From assembly GCA_003141455.1 (NCBI GenBank), contig PLMA01000048.1:54488-118487 (forward strand): DNA of 64,000 nt, written 5' to 3'. Shown piece by piece: positions 37,405 through 46,609 of this stretch. The notes under the pieces were generated by a model. The model was given only the letters and a program-made list of their open reading frames with translations, had not been told where the DNA came from and ran no database searches. How positions within the stretch are numbered: position 1 is the first letter of the stretch; every line of letters begins with the position of its first letter. Source of the stretch: Chloroflexota bacterium. Lineage in GTDB: Bacteria > Chloroflexota > Limnocylindria > Limnocylindrales > CSP1-4. A program made the position numbers and the translations under genes.

Positions 37405-37740
37405 ATGGTCAAAGTTCGGAAGGCCGATCCTGCCCTCATGGACAAGGCTGGCCCGCGCCCGCGCAAGTTGAGCCCCGCGGCTCTTGTGCGCGAACAACAA
37501 CAGCGCCAGTTCAAGCGGCTCATCGGTCAGCTCAAAGGACCGCAGCAGGTTTTTGAGGTTCGCCTCGATGCGACCGAGAAGCCGATCACGATCAGGCAGC
37601 GACTCCTGCGCGTGGCCGCGGACGCCAAAGTCGAGATCGCGGTGCGAAAACACGGCGACGGTTTTCTGGTTGGGCTGCTCACACCTGAGCGACGCACGAA
37701 CCGGGGCCGGCGCCAGGGCACTCCAGCGGCAAAGGGCTGA
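37405..37740 (+). CDS. hypothetical basic protein
   Basis: SD-like GGAAG before start; MVKVRKADPALMDKAGPRPRKLSPAALVREQQQRQFKRLIGQLKGPQQVFEVRL... Confidence 0.6.
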   Translation: MVKVRKADPALMDKAGPRPRKLSPAALVREQQQRQFKRLIGQLKGPQQVFEVRLDATEKPITIRQRLLRVAADAKVEIAVRKHGDGFLVGLLTPERRTNRGRRQGTPAAKG

Positions 37741-37798
37741 TAGCGGGCCGGCGGAGTCGGCCTCAGGCTCGGATCTCGGGAAGACTTCTGCCCTGCTC

Positions 37799-37859
37799 GG
37801 GAGACCTTGCTTTCGGGTCTATTCGTCGCCGCGCCATGAGGTCTCCCCAGCGCGGCGAC
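37799..37859. other. two interleaved long inverted repeats
   Basis: GGGAGACC (37799-806)/GGTCTCCC (37840-47) interleaved with GTCGCCGCGC (37825-34)/GCGCGGCGAC (37850-59). Confidence 0.75.
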
Positions 37860-37988
37860 CGAGCCCGTAGCGGCCGCGAGGCGGCGTGCATGCGGTTCGC
37901 CGGCCGTTCTTAAAGAGGGATCCGCGCGCGGAGTCGCCGAGGGGTCGAGAGCCGCTAAGTGCCATTTCACCGGAGGCGCCGAACGAGA

Positions 37989-39704
37989 ATGAACCGGGGC
38001 CGGTCGAGAGCCAGGCAAGAGAGCGCAGAAGCGCCGTCCCCGAGCGCCGATTCCCCAGGTTCCCCCGCGTCGGACGATGACGAAGCAGCCTCGGCCGATC
38101 CCCTGGGCGATCAGATTGCTGCCCAGCGCCGCGTCGTCGACATCCGCTCCGGATTCGCGGATCTCGCCAGCAAGGAAGCGGATGCCGCCGAGAACCGGGT
38201 GGCTGAGGCGCGGCGCCGGTACGACGACCAGATCGCGGTCCTGGCGCGAGCCCAGGCGGCACTGGACAAGACCAGATCCACCAAGGAGGAGGCCCGTCGC
38301 GCTTATCGGGCGAGCATGGCGGCGGCAGCCGAACGCGGGCAGGTCGAGGCCGCGGCACTCGCGTGGCTAACGGACATCAATCGCATCAACGGCCAGGTGC
38401 GAGTGGCAAAGGCACGAATCGAGCGCAAGACCGAAGCCTCCGATGCCCTGCTGGCAAGGCTGGATCGGCTGTCGATGACTGCCGAGGCGAGCCGAGCCAT
38501 GGCTGACGCGGCGATCGAGGCATGCAGGACGTTCCGGGAGGCGTTGCGACTCCTCGATCAGGGGAGGCCGATCGGCTCGCCGGCGGCCACGGCCACGCCG
38601 AAGCCCGTGGCGGTGATCAAGCCGAAGCCAGCGGCCAAACCGAAGCCAGCGGCCAAGCCGGCGGCCAAGCCTGCGGCCAAGCCCGCGCCGGCACCTGCGG
38701 CCGTGGCCAAGCCCGCGGTCGTGGCCAAGCCGAAGCCCGCGGCCAAGCCCGCGGCCAAGCCCGCGCTGGCCCCTGTGGTCGCGGCCAAGCCGGCGGCCAA
38801 GCCCGCGGTCGTGGCCAAGCCGAAGCCCGCGGCCAAGCCCGCGGCCAAGCCCGCGCTGGCCCCTGTGGTCGCGTCCAAGCCGAAGCCAGCGGCCAAGCTC
38901 GCGGCCAAACCGAAGCCCGCGGCCGTGGCCAAACCGAAGCCAGCGGCCAAGCTCGCGGCCCCGGCATCTTGGTCTCAGCCGGCTCCACACGCTACCCCGG
39001 TTCCAGTGGCTGCCGCACCCGCGGCGCCGGAGCTCGCCACCGCGCCCGCGGCGCCGGAACTCGCCACCGCGCCCGTGGCGCCGGCCTCGCCCGCTCTCAC
39101 CCACGGCCGGCTGTCGACGGCCTGGCTCGGCATCGACCTGCGGTCGTCTGCCGCGCAACCCATCGTGCTACTGCTCCGCGGCAACCGGGCGACGTTGAGC
39201 ATGCTGGTCGACAGGTTGGCCGACATCGACCCCGCGTCACGCAGGCACTGGCAGCTTCTCCTGTCGAGCCTCGTCGATGCCCTGGCGGCCGCCGCGATCG
39301 AGGAGGCCTTCTTCGAGTTCCCGCCCGGAGACCCGTTCTGGGGTCTCTTCACGCCTGACGAGGCCCGTGAAGTGGCCAAAGGCCTGGCCGCGCTCGGCTT
39401 CCGCTACGACGGACTGGGCGAGTTCTCCGACGGCCACGTGCCGGCGCAGCGCGATCTCGCCCTGGCCGTTGGGGCCGCCGGACTGCTGCCGGTCAGGATT
39501 CGTTTCTGGCCGAACGCCGCCGAAACTGCCGCGCTGTTCCGCCGCGTCCGAGTAGCCACAGATCTCTTCGTCGCCGAGCGAGCGCCGGCACTGACCCTGG
39601 GGGAGGTCGTCCGCATCCTGGGCCGCCGAGCCGAGCAGCTCGCCGAGCTCTGGAACGATTGGCCGCGCGTGCGGCCGGTGCTCTTGACCGCGATCAGCCG
39701 CTAG
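37989..39704 (+). CDS. coiled-coil / (KPAA)n-repeat protein with unrecognised C-terminal domain
   Basis: N-term coiled coil, central PKPAAKPAAKPA array (TolA/H1-like), C-terminal ~190-aa globular region (TAWLGIDLRSSAAQPIVLLLRGNRATLSMLVDRLADIDPASRRHW...). Confidence 0.75.
   Translation: MNRGRSRARQESAEAPSPSADSPGSPASDDDEAASADPLGDQIAAQRRVVDIRSGFADLASKEADAAENRVAEARRRYDDQIAVLARAQAALDKTRSTKEEARRAYRASMAAAAERGQVEAAALAWLTDINRINGQVRVAKARIERKTEASDALLARLDRLSMTAEASRAMADAAIEACRTFREALRLLDQGRPIGSPAATATPKPVAVIKPKPAAKPKPAAKPAAKPAAKPAPAPAAVAKPAVVAKPKPAAKPAAKPALAPVVAAKPAAKPAVVAKPKPAAKPAAKPALAPVVASKPKPAAKLAAKPKPAAVAKPKPAAKLAAPASWSQPAPHATPVPVAAAPAAPELATAPAAPELATAPVAPASPALTHGRLSTAWLGIDLRSSAAQPIVLLLRGNRATLSMLVDRLADIDPASRRHWQLLLSSLVDALAAAAIEEAFFEFPPGDPFWGLFTPDEAREVAKGLAALGFRYDGLGEFSDGHVPAQRDLALAVGAAGLLPVRIRFWPNAAETAALFRRVRVATDLFVAERAPALTLGEVVRILGRRAEQLAELWNDWPRVRPVLLTAISR
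38705..38873 (+). repeat. 90-bp in-frame tandem duplication in the KPAA region
   Basis: GGCCAAGCCCGCGGTCGTGGCCAAGCCGAAGCCC...CCCGCGCTGGCCCCTGTGGTCGCG repeats with exact 90-bp offset. Confidence 0.9.
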
Positions 39705-39745
39705 TCGGCGCCAAGCCCCACCGCGCCCGGCGCCCGATCCGCGCG

Positions 39746-39796
39746 AGTTCGATCCGCGCACCAGTTCGATCCGCGCACCAGTTCGATCCGCGCCCC
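39746..39796. repeat. 17-bp tandem repeat, 3 copies
   Basis: AGTTCGATCCGCGCACC at 39746, 39763, 39780 (last imperfect). Confidence 0.92.
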
Positions 39797-39830
39797 GCCC
39801 CTCTCTGCGCCGCCCGCGCCTGACTCCGCG

Positions 39831-40622
39831 CTACGGGCGCTCCTTGGGCCTGTCAGATCTGAGCGGCTCTGCCTCGCCGTTCTCTTCGGGATCCTGGTCC
39901 AGAACGACCAACCGGTACCCTTCGGCTGCCGCCGTCCCAATTCGTTCGCCCGCTTCCGCCAAACGTCCGCGGATCCGCTCGAACACGGCCTCCGGGTCGT
40001 GGAGCTGGCTTGCGTGGCACCGGAGTGCCTCGATCTTGCGGTCCGCCGTGGCGGTCACGTCGATCCAGGCATCCGACTGGTTGCCCCACATCAGATACAA
40101 CCGCCGGACCCGGTGCTCGGCGAGACCCCCTCGGGCCAGCCACGGGAATGCCATCGGGTTGCGGGCGGCCGGATAGACGGCATCGATCGCCGCCAGTGCG
40201 GCGGCCCGATGGTCGGTGTGGTTGATGCCACCGTTGGAGTGGACGACGATTTCGGGGTCGCCGCAGATGACGGCATCGGGCTTGAACGTTCGAATCTCGC
40301 GGACGAGCAACTCGCGCAGGGGCAGGTCATTGACGAGGCCGCCGTCCGGTTGATGCAGGAAGCTCACGCCCGCGTAGCCGACGATCTCGGCTGCTCGCCG
40401 CTGCTCGTCTTCGCGAGCTTTTGCAAGCTCCACTGGATCGAGATCCGGATCCTCGCCGCCGGCCTCGCCCGACGTGCAGCAGACGAGCCAGCCCTCCGAG
40501 CCGGCGTCGATCCATGCGGCCGCGGATCCCGCCGGCCCGAAGTCCGCGTCGTCCGGGTGCCCCACGATGACCATGAAACGGCCCGGTCGCCACTCGTGCC
40601 GAGGTGCTGTCTCGTCAGTCAT
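39831..40622 (-). CDS. PIG-L family deacetylase
   Basis: RFMVIVGHPDDADFGPAGSAAAWIDAG...; NGGINHTDHRAA. Confidence 0.93.
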   Translation of the reverse strand: MTDETAPRHEWRPGRFMVIVGHPDDADFGPAGSAAAWIDAGSEGWLVCCTSGEAGGEDPDLDPVELAKAREDEQRRAAEIVGYAGVSFLHQPDGGLVNDLPLRELLVREIRTFKPDAVICGDPEIVVHSNGGINHTDHRAAALAAIDAVYPAARNPMAFPWLARGGLAEHRVRRLYLMWGNQSDAWIDVTATADRKIEALRCHASQLHDPEAVFERIRGRLAEAGERIGTAAAEGYRLVVLDQDPEENGEAEPLRSDRPKERP

Positions 40623-40843
40623 CTGGTCGTCAGGATCCTCGTTCGTAAAGCCGTTGTCCGGTAGCACCGGCCCTGCCAGACGGCACCCTAAGGAATGCCG
40701 AAAAGGTAAGTTCGCGGACCGCCGGTGGGAGTTATCATGCCCGCCGAAGCTTCGCTCGTCTCCCCCCACGGGCGAAGCCTCTCGCTTGCCCGGGACTCTA
40801 CACGGTAGATCGGTGGCCCGCGGCGGATGGCCTGCGCGGACGA

Positions 40844-41329
40844 TCAGACCGGAGTCACGCGAACCTCCCGGAGCGCTGCCAGGACTTCGGTGGCGTGGCC
40901 TTCGGGCTTGACCTTCGGCCAGACGTGGGCGACGCGCTCATCCGGCCCCACGAGGAAGCTCGTCCGCAGGATGCCCCAGTAAGTCTTGCCGTAGTTCTGC
41001 TTCTCGCCCCAAGCGCCGTACGAGTCGGCCACGGCGTGATCCTCGTCCGCGAGCAGAGTGAACGGCAGCCCGTACTTGGCCCGGAAGGCGGCCTTGCTGG
41101 CGGCGCCTTGCGGGCTCAGGCCCCAGACTTCCGTGTCCTCGTCGCCGAAGGAAGCGTGGGCGTCGCGGAACGAGCATGCCTCCTTGGTGCAGCCGGGAGT
41201 GTCGTCGGCAGGGTAGAAGTAGACGACGGTGAAGTGGCCGCGGCGATCGGAGAGGCGATGCGGCTTCCCGCCGCCGTCGCGGAGCTCGAAATCGGGGGCA
41301 AGCTCGCCCACTTTCAGCATTGCGCTCAT
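40844..41329 (-). CDS. bcp: peroxiredoxin (thioredoxin-dependent thiol peroxidase, BCP-like)
   Basis: VVYFYPADDTPGCTKEACSFRDAHA...FTLLADEDHAVADSYGAWGEK. Confidence 0.95.
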   Translation of the reverse strand: MSAMLKVGELAPDFELRDGGGKPHRLSDRRGHFTVVYFYPADDTPGCTKEACSFRDAHASFGDEDTEVWGLSPQGAASKAAFRAKYGLPFTLLADEDHAVADSYGAWGEKQNYGKTYWGILRTSFLVGPDERVAHVWPKVKPEGHATEVLAALREVRVTPV

Positions 41330-41465
41330 GGCATCAGGCTAGCAGTGCCGGGTCGGCCTCGCTTCGGAGGAACGGCTCCACATCACGGGCCGCGACGACC
41401 GCGTCGCGATCAGGCGCGGTGGCCCGCGTGGGGCCCGAGTGTTAGGATCGTGGCAACCGAATACG

Positions 41466-41556
41466 CCTCCGGGGAGCGCCAAGGGCGCTGAGAGTGCGGC
41501 TCCAGCCGCAGACCCGCCGTACCTGATCTGGACAATACCAGCGAAGGAAGCAGGCT
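41466..41556 (+). ncRNA. TPP riboswitch (THI element)
   Basis: GGGGAGCGCC..GGGCGCTGAGAGTGCGGC..GACCCGCCGTACCTGATCTGGACAATACCAGCGAAGGAAG, all core THI-box motifs, upstream of thiD. Confidence 0.95.
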
Positions 41557-41618
41557 CCGACCACTCCCTCACCGCACTCCCCGCGGAGCGCGGCGAAGTC
41601 TGTCTTGAGAGGTCGAAG

Positions 41619-42446
41619 ATGATTCGGGACGAACTGCCCGGCGCGGTGCCGCGCCGGCCCAGAGCGCTCACCATCGCCGGCTCGGATTCCGGCGGCGGAG
41701 CGGGAATCCAGGCTGACCTCAAGACGTTCGCCGCCTTCGGCGTCTACGGCGCGTCGGCGATCACCGCGATCACAGCCCAGAACACGATCGGCGTCCGCGC
41801 GATCCACGAGGTGCCGGCCTCGGTGGTCGCGGCTCAGATCGACGCCGTCCTCGACGACATTGGCGCCGACGCGGCCAAGACCGGCATGCTTTCGAGCCCG
41901 GAGATCATCGAGACCGTCGCCGATCGTTTGCGCGCCCATGCCGTTGCCGCGCTCGTCGTCGATCCGGTCATGGTTGCCAAGAGCGGCGATCGTCTGCTCC
42001 GCGAGGACGCGGTTCGGGCCCTGCGCGATCTGCTCCTGCCGCTGGCGGCCGTCGTGACTCCGAACGCACCAGAGGCGACCGTCCTGTCGGGGATCGACGT
42101 CGTCGACGCCACGTCCGCGCGGGAGGCAGCCCGCCGGATCCACGACCTGGGCCCGGCTATGGTCGTCGTGAAGGGCGGCCATCTCGACGGTGACACATCC
42201 GACGACCTGGTCTTCGATGGGCGCACATTCGAGGTCCTGTCGGGTCGGCGGATCGCCACCCGGCATACCCACGGCACGGGCTGCACCTTCTCGGCGGCCA
42301 TCTGCGCGTGCCTCGCGCGCGGACTGGCGCCGCTCGAGGCGGTGCGGGAGGCACGTGCTTTTGTGCAAGGTGCCATCGAGCACGCCGAGCCGCTCGGCGG
42401 CGGTCATGGCCCGGTCAACCATCTCTGGAGGCTCTCGAATGGTTGA
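41619..42446 (+). CDS. thiD: hydroxymethylpyrimidine/phosphomethylpyrimidine kinase
   Basis: [41 protein letters not shown]...[20 protein letters not shown]. Confidence 0.97.
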   Translation: MIRDELPGAVPRRPRALTIAGSDSGGGAGIQADLKTFAAFGVYGASAITAITAQNTIGVRAIHEVPASVVAAQIDAVLDDIGADAAKTGMLSSPEIIETVADRLRAHAVAALVVDPVMVAKSGDRLLREDAVRALRDLLLPLAAVVTPNAPEATVLSGIDVVDATSAREAARRIHDLGPAMVVVKGGHLDGDTSDDLVFDGRTFEVLSGRRIATRHTHGTGCTFSAAICACLARGLAPLEAVREARAFVQGAIEHAEPLGGGHGPVNHLWRLSNG

Positions 42447-43263
42447 GCTGGATCTGGCGGAACTGACCGCCGAGTCCCTGGAGCGTATTCGCCAGCGGAC
42501 GCCGCTGGTTCACAACATCACCAACTTCGTCGTGATGAATGACACGGCGAACGTCCTGCTGGCGATCGGTGCGTCGCCGGTCATGGCCCACGCCATCGAG
42601 GAAGTCCGCGAGATGGTCTCGATCGCCGGGGCGCTCGTCCTGAACATCGGCACCCTGGACACGGAGTGGGTCGAGTCGATGCTGATCGCCGGTGAGGAGG
42701 CGAATGCCCGAGGGGTGCCGATCGTCCTGGACCCGGTCGGGGCGGGAGCCACCAGATTGCGGACGGCGACGACTCAGCAAATCCTCGATAACGTCAAGTT
42801 GGCCTCGGTTCGCGGCAATGCCGGCGAGCTGGCAACCATCGCCGGCTTCGGGGCCAAGCTTCGAGGCGTCGACTCCGTTTCCGCCGATTCGCCCGATGAG
42901 GCCGTCCGAGTCGTTGCGCGCAGAATCGGCGGCGCGGCCGTGGCCAGTGGCGCGGTCGACTACGTGGCCGATGCCACGCGTCTGGCCGAGGTCCGGAACG
43001 GCGACCCGCTCATGGGCCGCATCACCGGGTCCGGGTGCATGGCCACCGCCCTGGTCGGGGCCTTTCTGGCGGTGGAGCCGGATCCGTTCCTGGCCAGCGT
43101 CGAGGCCATGATCGCCTTCGGGATCGCCGGCGAGACCGCGGCGAAGGTCAGTGCCGGCCCCGGGACGTTCCGGTCCAACCTGATGGATGCGGTCGCGAAC
43201 CTGGATCGCGCGACGATCCTGGCCGGAGCCCGGGCCACGACGAGGGAGGTGGAGCCGGCATGA
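42439..43263 (+). CDS. thiM: hydroxyethylthiazole kinase
   Basis: TPLVHNITNFVVMNDTANVLLAIGASPVMAHA...VPIVLDPVGAGATRLRT...ITGSGCMATALVGAFLA. Confidence 0.97.
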   Translation: MVELDLAELTAESLERIRQRTPLVHNITNFVVMNDTANVLLAIGASPVMAHAIEEVREMVSIAGALVLNIGTLDTEWVESMLIAGEEANARGVPIVLDPVGAGATRLRTATTQQILDNVKLASVRGNAGELATIAGFGAKLRGVDSVSADSPDEAVRVVARRIGGAAVASGAVDYVADATRLAEVRNGDPLMGRITGSGCMATALVGAFLAVEPDPFLASVEAMIAFGIAGETAAKVSAGPGTFRSNLMDAVANLDRATILAGARATTREVEPA

Positions 43264-43937
43264 CCGAACCCAGCCGCGAGCGCATTCGAAGGCGCGAGGT
43301 GATCCGAACCTCCGCCGTCTACCTCGTCACGGAGGAGGCGCTGAGCGCCGGCCGCCGCTCCGAGGAGATCGCCGAAGCCGCGCTCCGGGCCGGGGTGCGC
43401 GTCGTCCAGGTGCGCGAGAAGGAAGGATCCGCGCGCCGCGCCCTGGACGTGGCGGTGAACCTGCGTGAGCTGACCCGCCGCTATGGCGCTCTGCTGCTCG
43501 TCAACGACCGAATCGACATCGCCATCGCCGCCGGAGCTGACGGCGTCCACCTAGGCCAGGAGGACCTGCCCGTGGAGCTGGCCCGGCGCCTGCTGGGCGA
43601 CGACGCGCTCGTCGGCCTTTCGATCACGGACGCCGATCAGCTGGCCGCCCGCGACGCGACCGAGGCCGACTACCTTGGGGTGGGAGCGGTCTTCCCGACG
43701 GGCTCGAAGGGGGATGCGACACTGACCGGCTTGCCGTTGCTGGCAGCGGCCCGGGCCGCCACGCGGGCCCCGATTGTGGCCATCGGCGGCATCGACGCCG
43801 GCAATGCCGGGCTCGCCATCGCCGCAGGCGCCGACAGCGTTGCCGTCATCAGCGCCATCGCCGCTGCCGCCGACCCGAGCGGCGCCGCGGAAGCTCTTTC
43901 GGCGCTGGCGGCCGGCGCAAAGGCGGCCCGTCGATGA
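43260..43937 (+). CDS. thiE: thiamine-phosphate synthase
   Basis: RVVQVREKEGSARRAL...LLVNDRIDIAIAAGADGVHLGQEDLPV...FPTGSKGDA. Confidence 0.97.
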   Translation: MTEPSRERIRRREVIRTSAVYLVTEEALSAGRRSEEIAEAALRAGVRVVQVREKEGSARRALDVAVNLRELTRRYGALLLVNDRIDIAIAAGADGVHLGQEDLPVELARRLLGDDALVGLSITDADQLAARDATEADYLGVGAVFPTGSKGDATLTGLPLLAAARAATRAPIVAIGGIDAGNAGLAIAAGADSVAVISAIAAAADPSGAAEALSALAAGAKAARR

Positions 43938-44917
43938 GCGGCCCCGGGGAGTTCGATCTCATCGATGCGCTGTCCGCCCGCCTGGACCCTCCCGACGAGG
44001 GGCTCGGGATCGGCGACGATGCGGCGGCGTGGCGGCCGGGGGCCGGCTCGGTAGTGGTGGCCACGACGGACATGCTGGTCGAGGGGATCCACTTCCGGCT
44101 CGACTGGACCTCACCGCACGACCTGGGCTGGAAGGCTCTGGCGGTGAGTCTCTCCGACCTGGCCGCGATGGGCGCACGACCCGGCCGTGGCCTCGTCTCC
44201 GTCGCGCTCCTGCCGGGCCAGACGACGCTGGTCGAGGAGCTGTACGAGGGCATGAGCGAGCTGGCCCGTCTCACCGGATCGCGGATCGTCGGCGGGGACA
44301 CCGTCCGCAGTCCCGGGCCGGTGGTCGTCAACGTGGCCATGCTCGGCGAGGCGTATCCGGACCAGCTTCTGCGCCGCGACGGAGCCCGCCCGGGCGACCT
44401 GCTGGCCCTTACCGGCACCGTAGGCGCCTCTGCCGCCGGCCTGGATCTGCTGCTCCGCGACGACCGGAAATCGCTGGAGCGGCCGGAGGCAGCGCCGCTC
44501 CTGGCCGCGTTGCACCGCCCGGAGCCCCGGCTGGCTGCCGGAGCTGTCCTGGCCACCCTCGGCCTCAAATGCGCCATCGACGTCAGCGACGGTGTTGCGA
44601 GCGAGGCGTGGCACCTGGCCCGGGCGAGTCAGGTCGGGATCGAGATCGACGTGGACCGGCTACCGCTGGCCGCCGAAGCGGTAGCCCTGCTCGGCCAGTC
44701 GAAGGCTCGAGGCCTGGCGCTCTCCGGCGGCGAGGACTACCAGCTTCTCTTCGCCGTGTCGGAAGCGAGGCTGGCGGAGGTCTCTGACGCGCTGGGCGAC
44801 GGCGGGGCGCCGATCGTCGTGGGTCGCGTCACGGGCGAGCGTCCGGGCGGCCACGTGACCTTCCTGGAGTCGGGCCGGCCGATCGAGACGATCTCGGCCG
44901 GCTACGTGGCCTTCTGA
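43934..44917 (+). CDS. thiL: thiamine-monophosphate kinase
   Basis: GIGDDAAAWRPGAGSVVVATTDMLVEGIHF...GGDTVRSPGPVVVNVAMLGEA...LSGGEDYQLLFAV. Confidence 0.97.
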   Translation: MSGPGEFDLIDALSARLDPPDEGLGIGDDAAAWRPGAGSVVVATTDMLVEGIHFRLDWTSPHDLGWKALAVSLSDLAAMGARPGRGLVSVALLPGQTTLVEELYEGMSELARLTGSRIVGGDTVRSPGPVVVNVAMLGEAYPDQLLRRDGARPGDLLALTGTVGASAAGLDLLLRDDRKSLERPEAAPLLAALHRPEPRLAAGAVLATLGLKCAIDVSDGVASEAWHLARASQVGIEIDVDRLPLAAEAVALLGQSKARGLALSGGEDYQLLFAVSEARLAEVSDALGDGGAPIVVGRVTGERPGGHVTFLESGRPIETISAGYVAF

Positions 44918-44933
44918 GCGGCGGAGGATCGAT

Positions 44934-46280
44934 TTGACCGGGCAAGCACAGCCGCTCGGCGTGCCGCGAAGCGACCTGGGCGCGGCGACGGTCGGCGTCG
45001 AGCCGGTGCCGGCACGCTTCCGCGTGCTCGGCTTCCTCGACTACTTCGTCCTGTGGGCCGATCTGGGCGTGGGGTTGCTGGTACTGGCTGCCGGATCGTA
45101 TCTGGTGCCGGGGCTGGGGCTGCCGGAGGCGCTCCTGGCCATCGTTCTTGGCACCGCGGCGGGCAACCTCATGCTCGGTCTGGCCGGTGTCATCGGTAGC
45201 GAGCACGGCATTCCGTCCATGGTCAGCCTCCGGCCTAGCTTCGGCCAGCGCGGCAGCTACCTGCCCAGCCTGATCAACGTCGTCCAGCTCGTCGGCTGGG
45301 GCGCTTTCGAGATCGTCATCATGGCCCAGGCCTCGTCGCGGTTGAGCGGCCCGATCCTGGGCTTCGCCAGCTATCCGATCTGGGCGGTGGGCTGGGGCGC
45401 GATCGTCGTCCTGCTGGCCCTGGGCGGGCCCCTCGTCGTCGTCCGGCAGTGGCTGGAGAAGATCGGCATCTGGCTCGTGTTGCTCACGATCTCGTGGATG
45501 GCCGTCTACGCCCTGACGCGAGGCGACCTGGGCTCCATCTGGGGCCGGCCCGGCGACGGCAGCCTCGGTTTCGCCCAGGCGATCGATCTCGTCGTGGCCA
45601 TGCCGATCAGCTGGCTACCGCTTGTGGCGGACTTCAACCGTTTCGCGAAAGACTCCCGCTCGTCGTTCGCCGGAACGGTGGCGGGCTTCGGCGTCGCCAA
45701 CGTCCTGTGCTACGCCCTCGGCGCGATCTTGATCCTGGTCCTGCCGTCGACGGACCTCGTCGGCTCGATCATGACCGTCGCCTTCGGCGCCGCAGGGCTG
45801 GCGCTCCTCCTCGGTGACGAGACGGACAATGCCTTCGCCGACGTCTACTCGAGCGCCATCTCGATCAAGAACGTCATTCCCGGCCTGCCGACTCGCGCCC
45901 TGGTGGCAGCGGTTGGCGGAACGTGTCTTGCCCTCGCGTTGACCGTCGATCTGGCCAGCTTCCAGGGATTCTTGTACCTGGTCGGATCGCTTATCACGCC
46001 GCTCTTCGGGGTTCTCTTCGCCGACTACTTCCTGCTGCGCCGGCGGCGCTATACGAACGAGGAGCTGTATCCGCTCGATCTGCGAGGCGAGCTGCCCTGG
46101 GGAGTGAACCCCATCGCCCTGGTCGCCTGGGCGGCCGGCGTGGGCGCGTACCTGGGCGAGACGACCTATGTCGGCTGGCTGGGTGGAACGTTGCCGTCGC
46201 TGGGAGCCTCGATGGCGGTCTACCTTCTCGTGAGTCTGGCGATCAAGGGTGCCCGTCGACCACCCGAGCCGGCGGCGTAG
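44934..46280 (+). CDS. cytX: NCS1 family permease, putative hydroxymethylpyrimidine transporter
   Basis: TTG start; NCS1-like ~12-TM protein downstream of thiL and under the same TPP element. Confidence 0.85.
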   Translation: MTGQAQPLGVPRSDLGAATVGVEPVPARFRVLGFLDYFVLWADLGVGLLVLAAGSYLVPGLGLPEALLAIVLGTAAGNLMLGLAGVIGSEHGIPSMVSLRPSFGQRGSYLPSLINVVQLVGWGAFEIVIMAQASSRLSGPILGFASYPIWAVGWGAIVVLLALGGPLVVVRQWLEKIGIWLVLLTISWMAVYALTRGDLGSIWGRPGDGSLGFAQAIDLVVAMPISWLPLVADFNRFAKDSRSSFAGTVAGFGVANVLCYALGAILILVLPSTDLVGSIMTVAFGAAGLALLLGDETDNAFADVYSSAISIKNVIPGLPTRALVAAVGGTCLALALTVDLASFQGFLYLVGSLITPLFGVLFADYFLLRRRRYTNEELYPLDLRGELPWGVNPIALVAWAAGVGAYLGETTYVGWLGGTLPSLGASMAVYLLVSLAIKGARRPPEPAA

Positions 46281-46289
46281 CCCCGAACG

Positions 46290-46409
46290 TTTCTCTCCGG
46301 CCAGGTCGAACGGCACGCCGATCCTGCGGCAGATGGCCGCGTCGGTCTCGTAGAAGGCTCCGATCGAGTCGACGATCGTGCCGTCCCAGTCGAAGAGGAT
46401 GGTCCGCAC
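46290..46409 (-). pseudogene. N-terminal fragment of a HAD-superfamily phosphatase
   Basis: VRTILFDWDGTIVDSIGAFYETDAAICRRIGVPFDLAGEK then the frame runs antisense into cytX with no HAD similarity. Confidence 0.75.
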
Positions 46410-46609
46410 GGCAGTACATCCTAGTGTCGGCAAATTGACAGTGGGGCCGATGCATCCAATTGCGCTCGTTCGTCGAATACAGAGATAGAGGGATCAGCGG
46501 GCGCGCTCGGGTCCTCAACCTAAATGACCGCGAAATCCCCTGTTCCATCCTTCGGGAAAACCGATACCTCACATGTAGTCCAACTCGAACGCATGGTACA
46601 TTTCTAGTC

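Noticed and set aside
37799-37859. Classical H-type pseudoknot
   Set aside because: One connecting loop is only 2 nt for an 8-bp stem, so both full stems are unlikely to coexist; alternative stems are more likely.
45615-46433. 272-aa HAD-family protein
   Set aside because: Only the first ~48 residues look like HAD; the rest is antisense to cytX.
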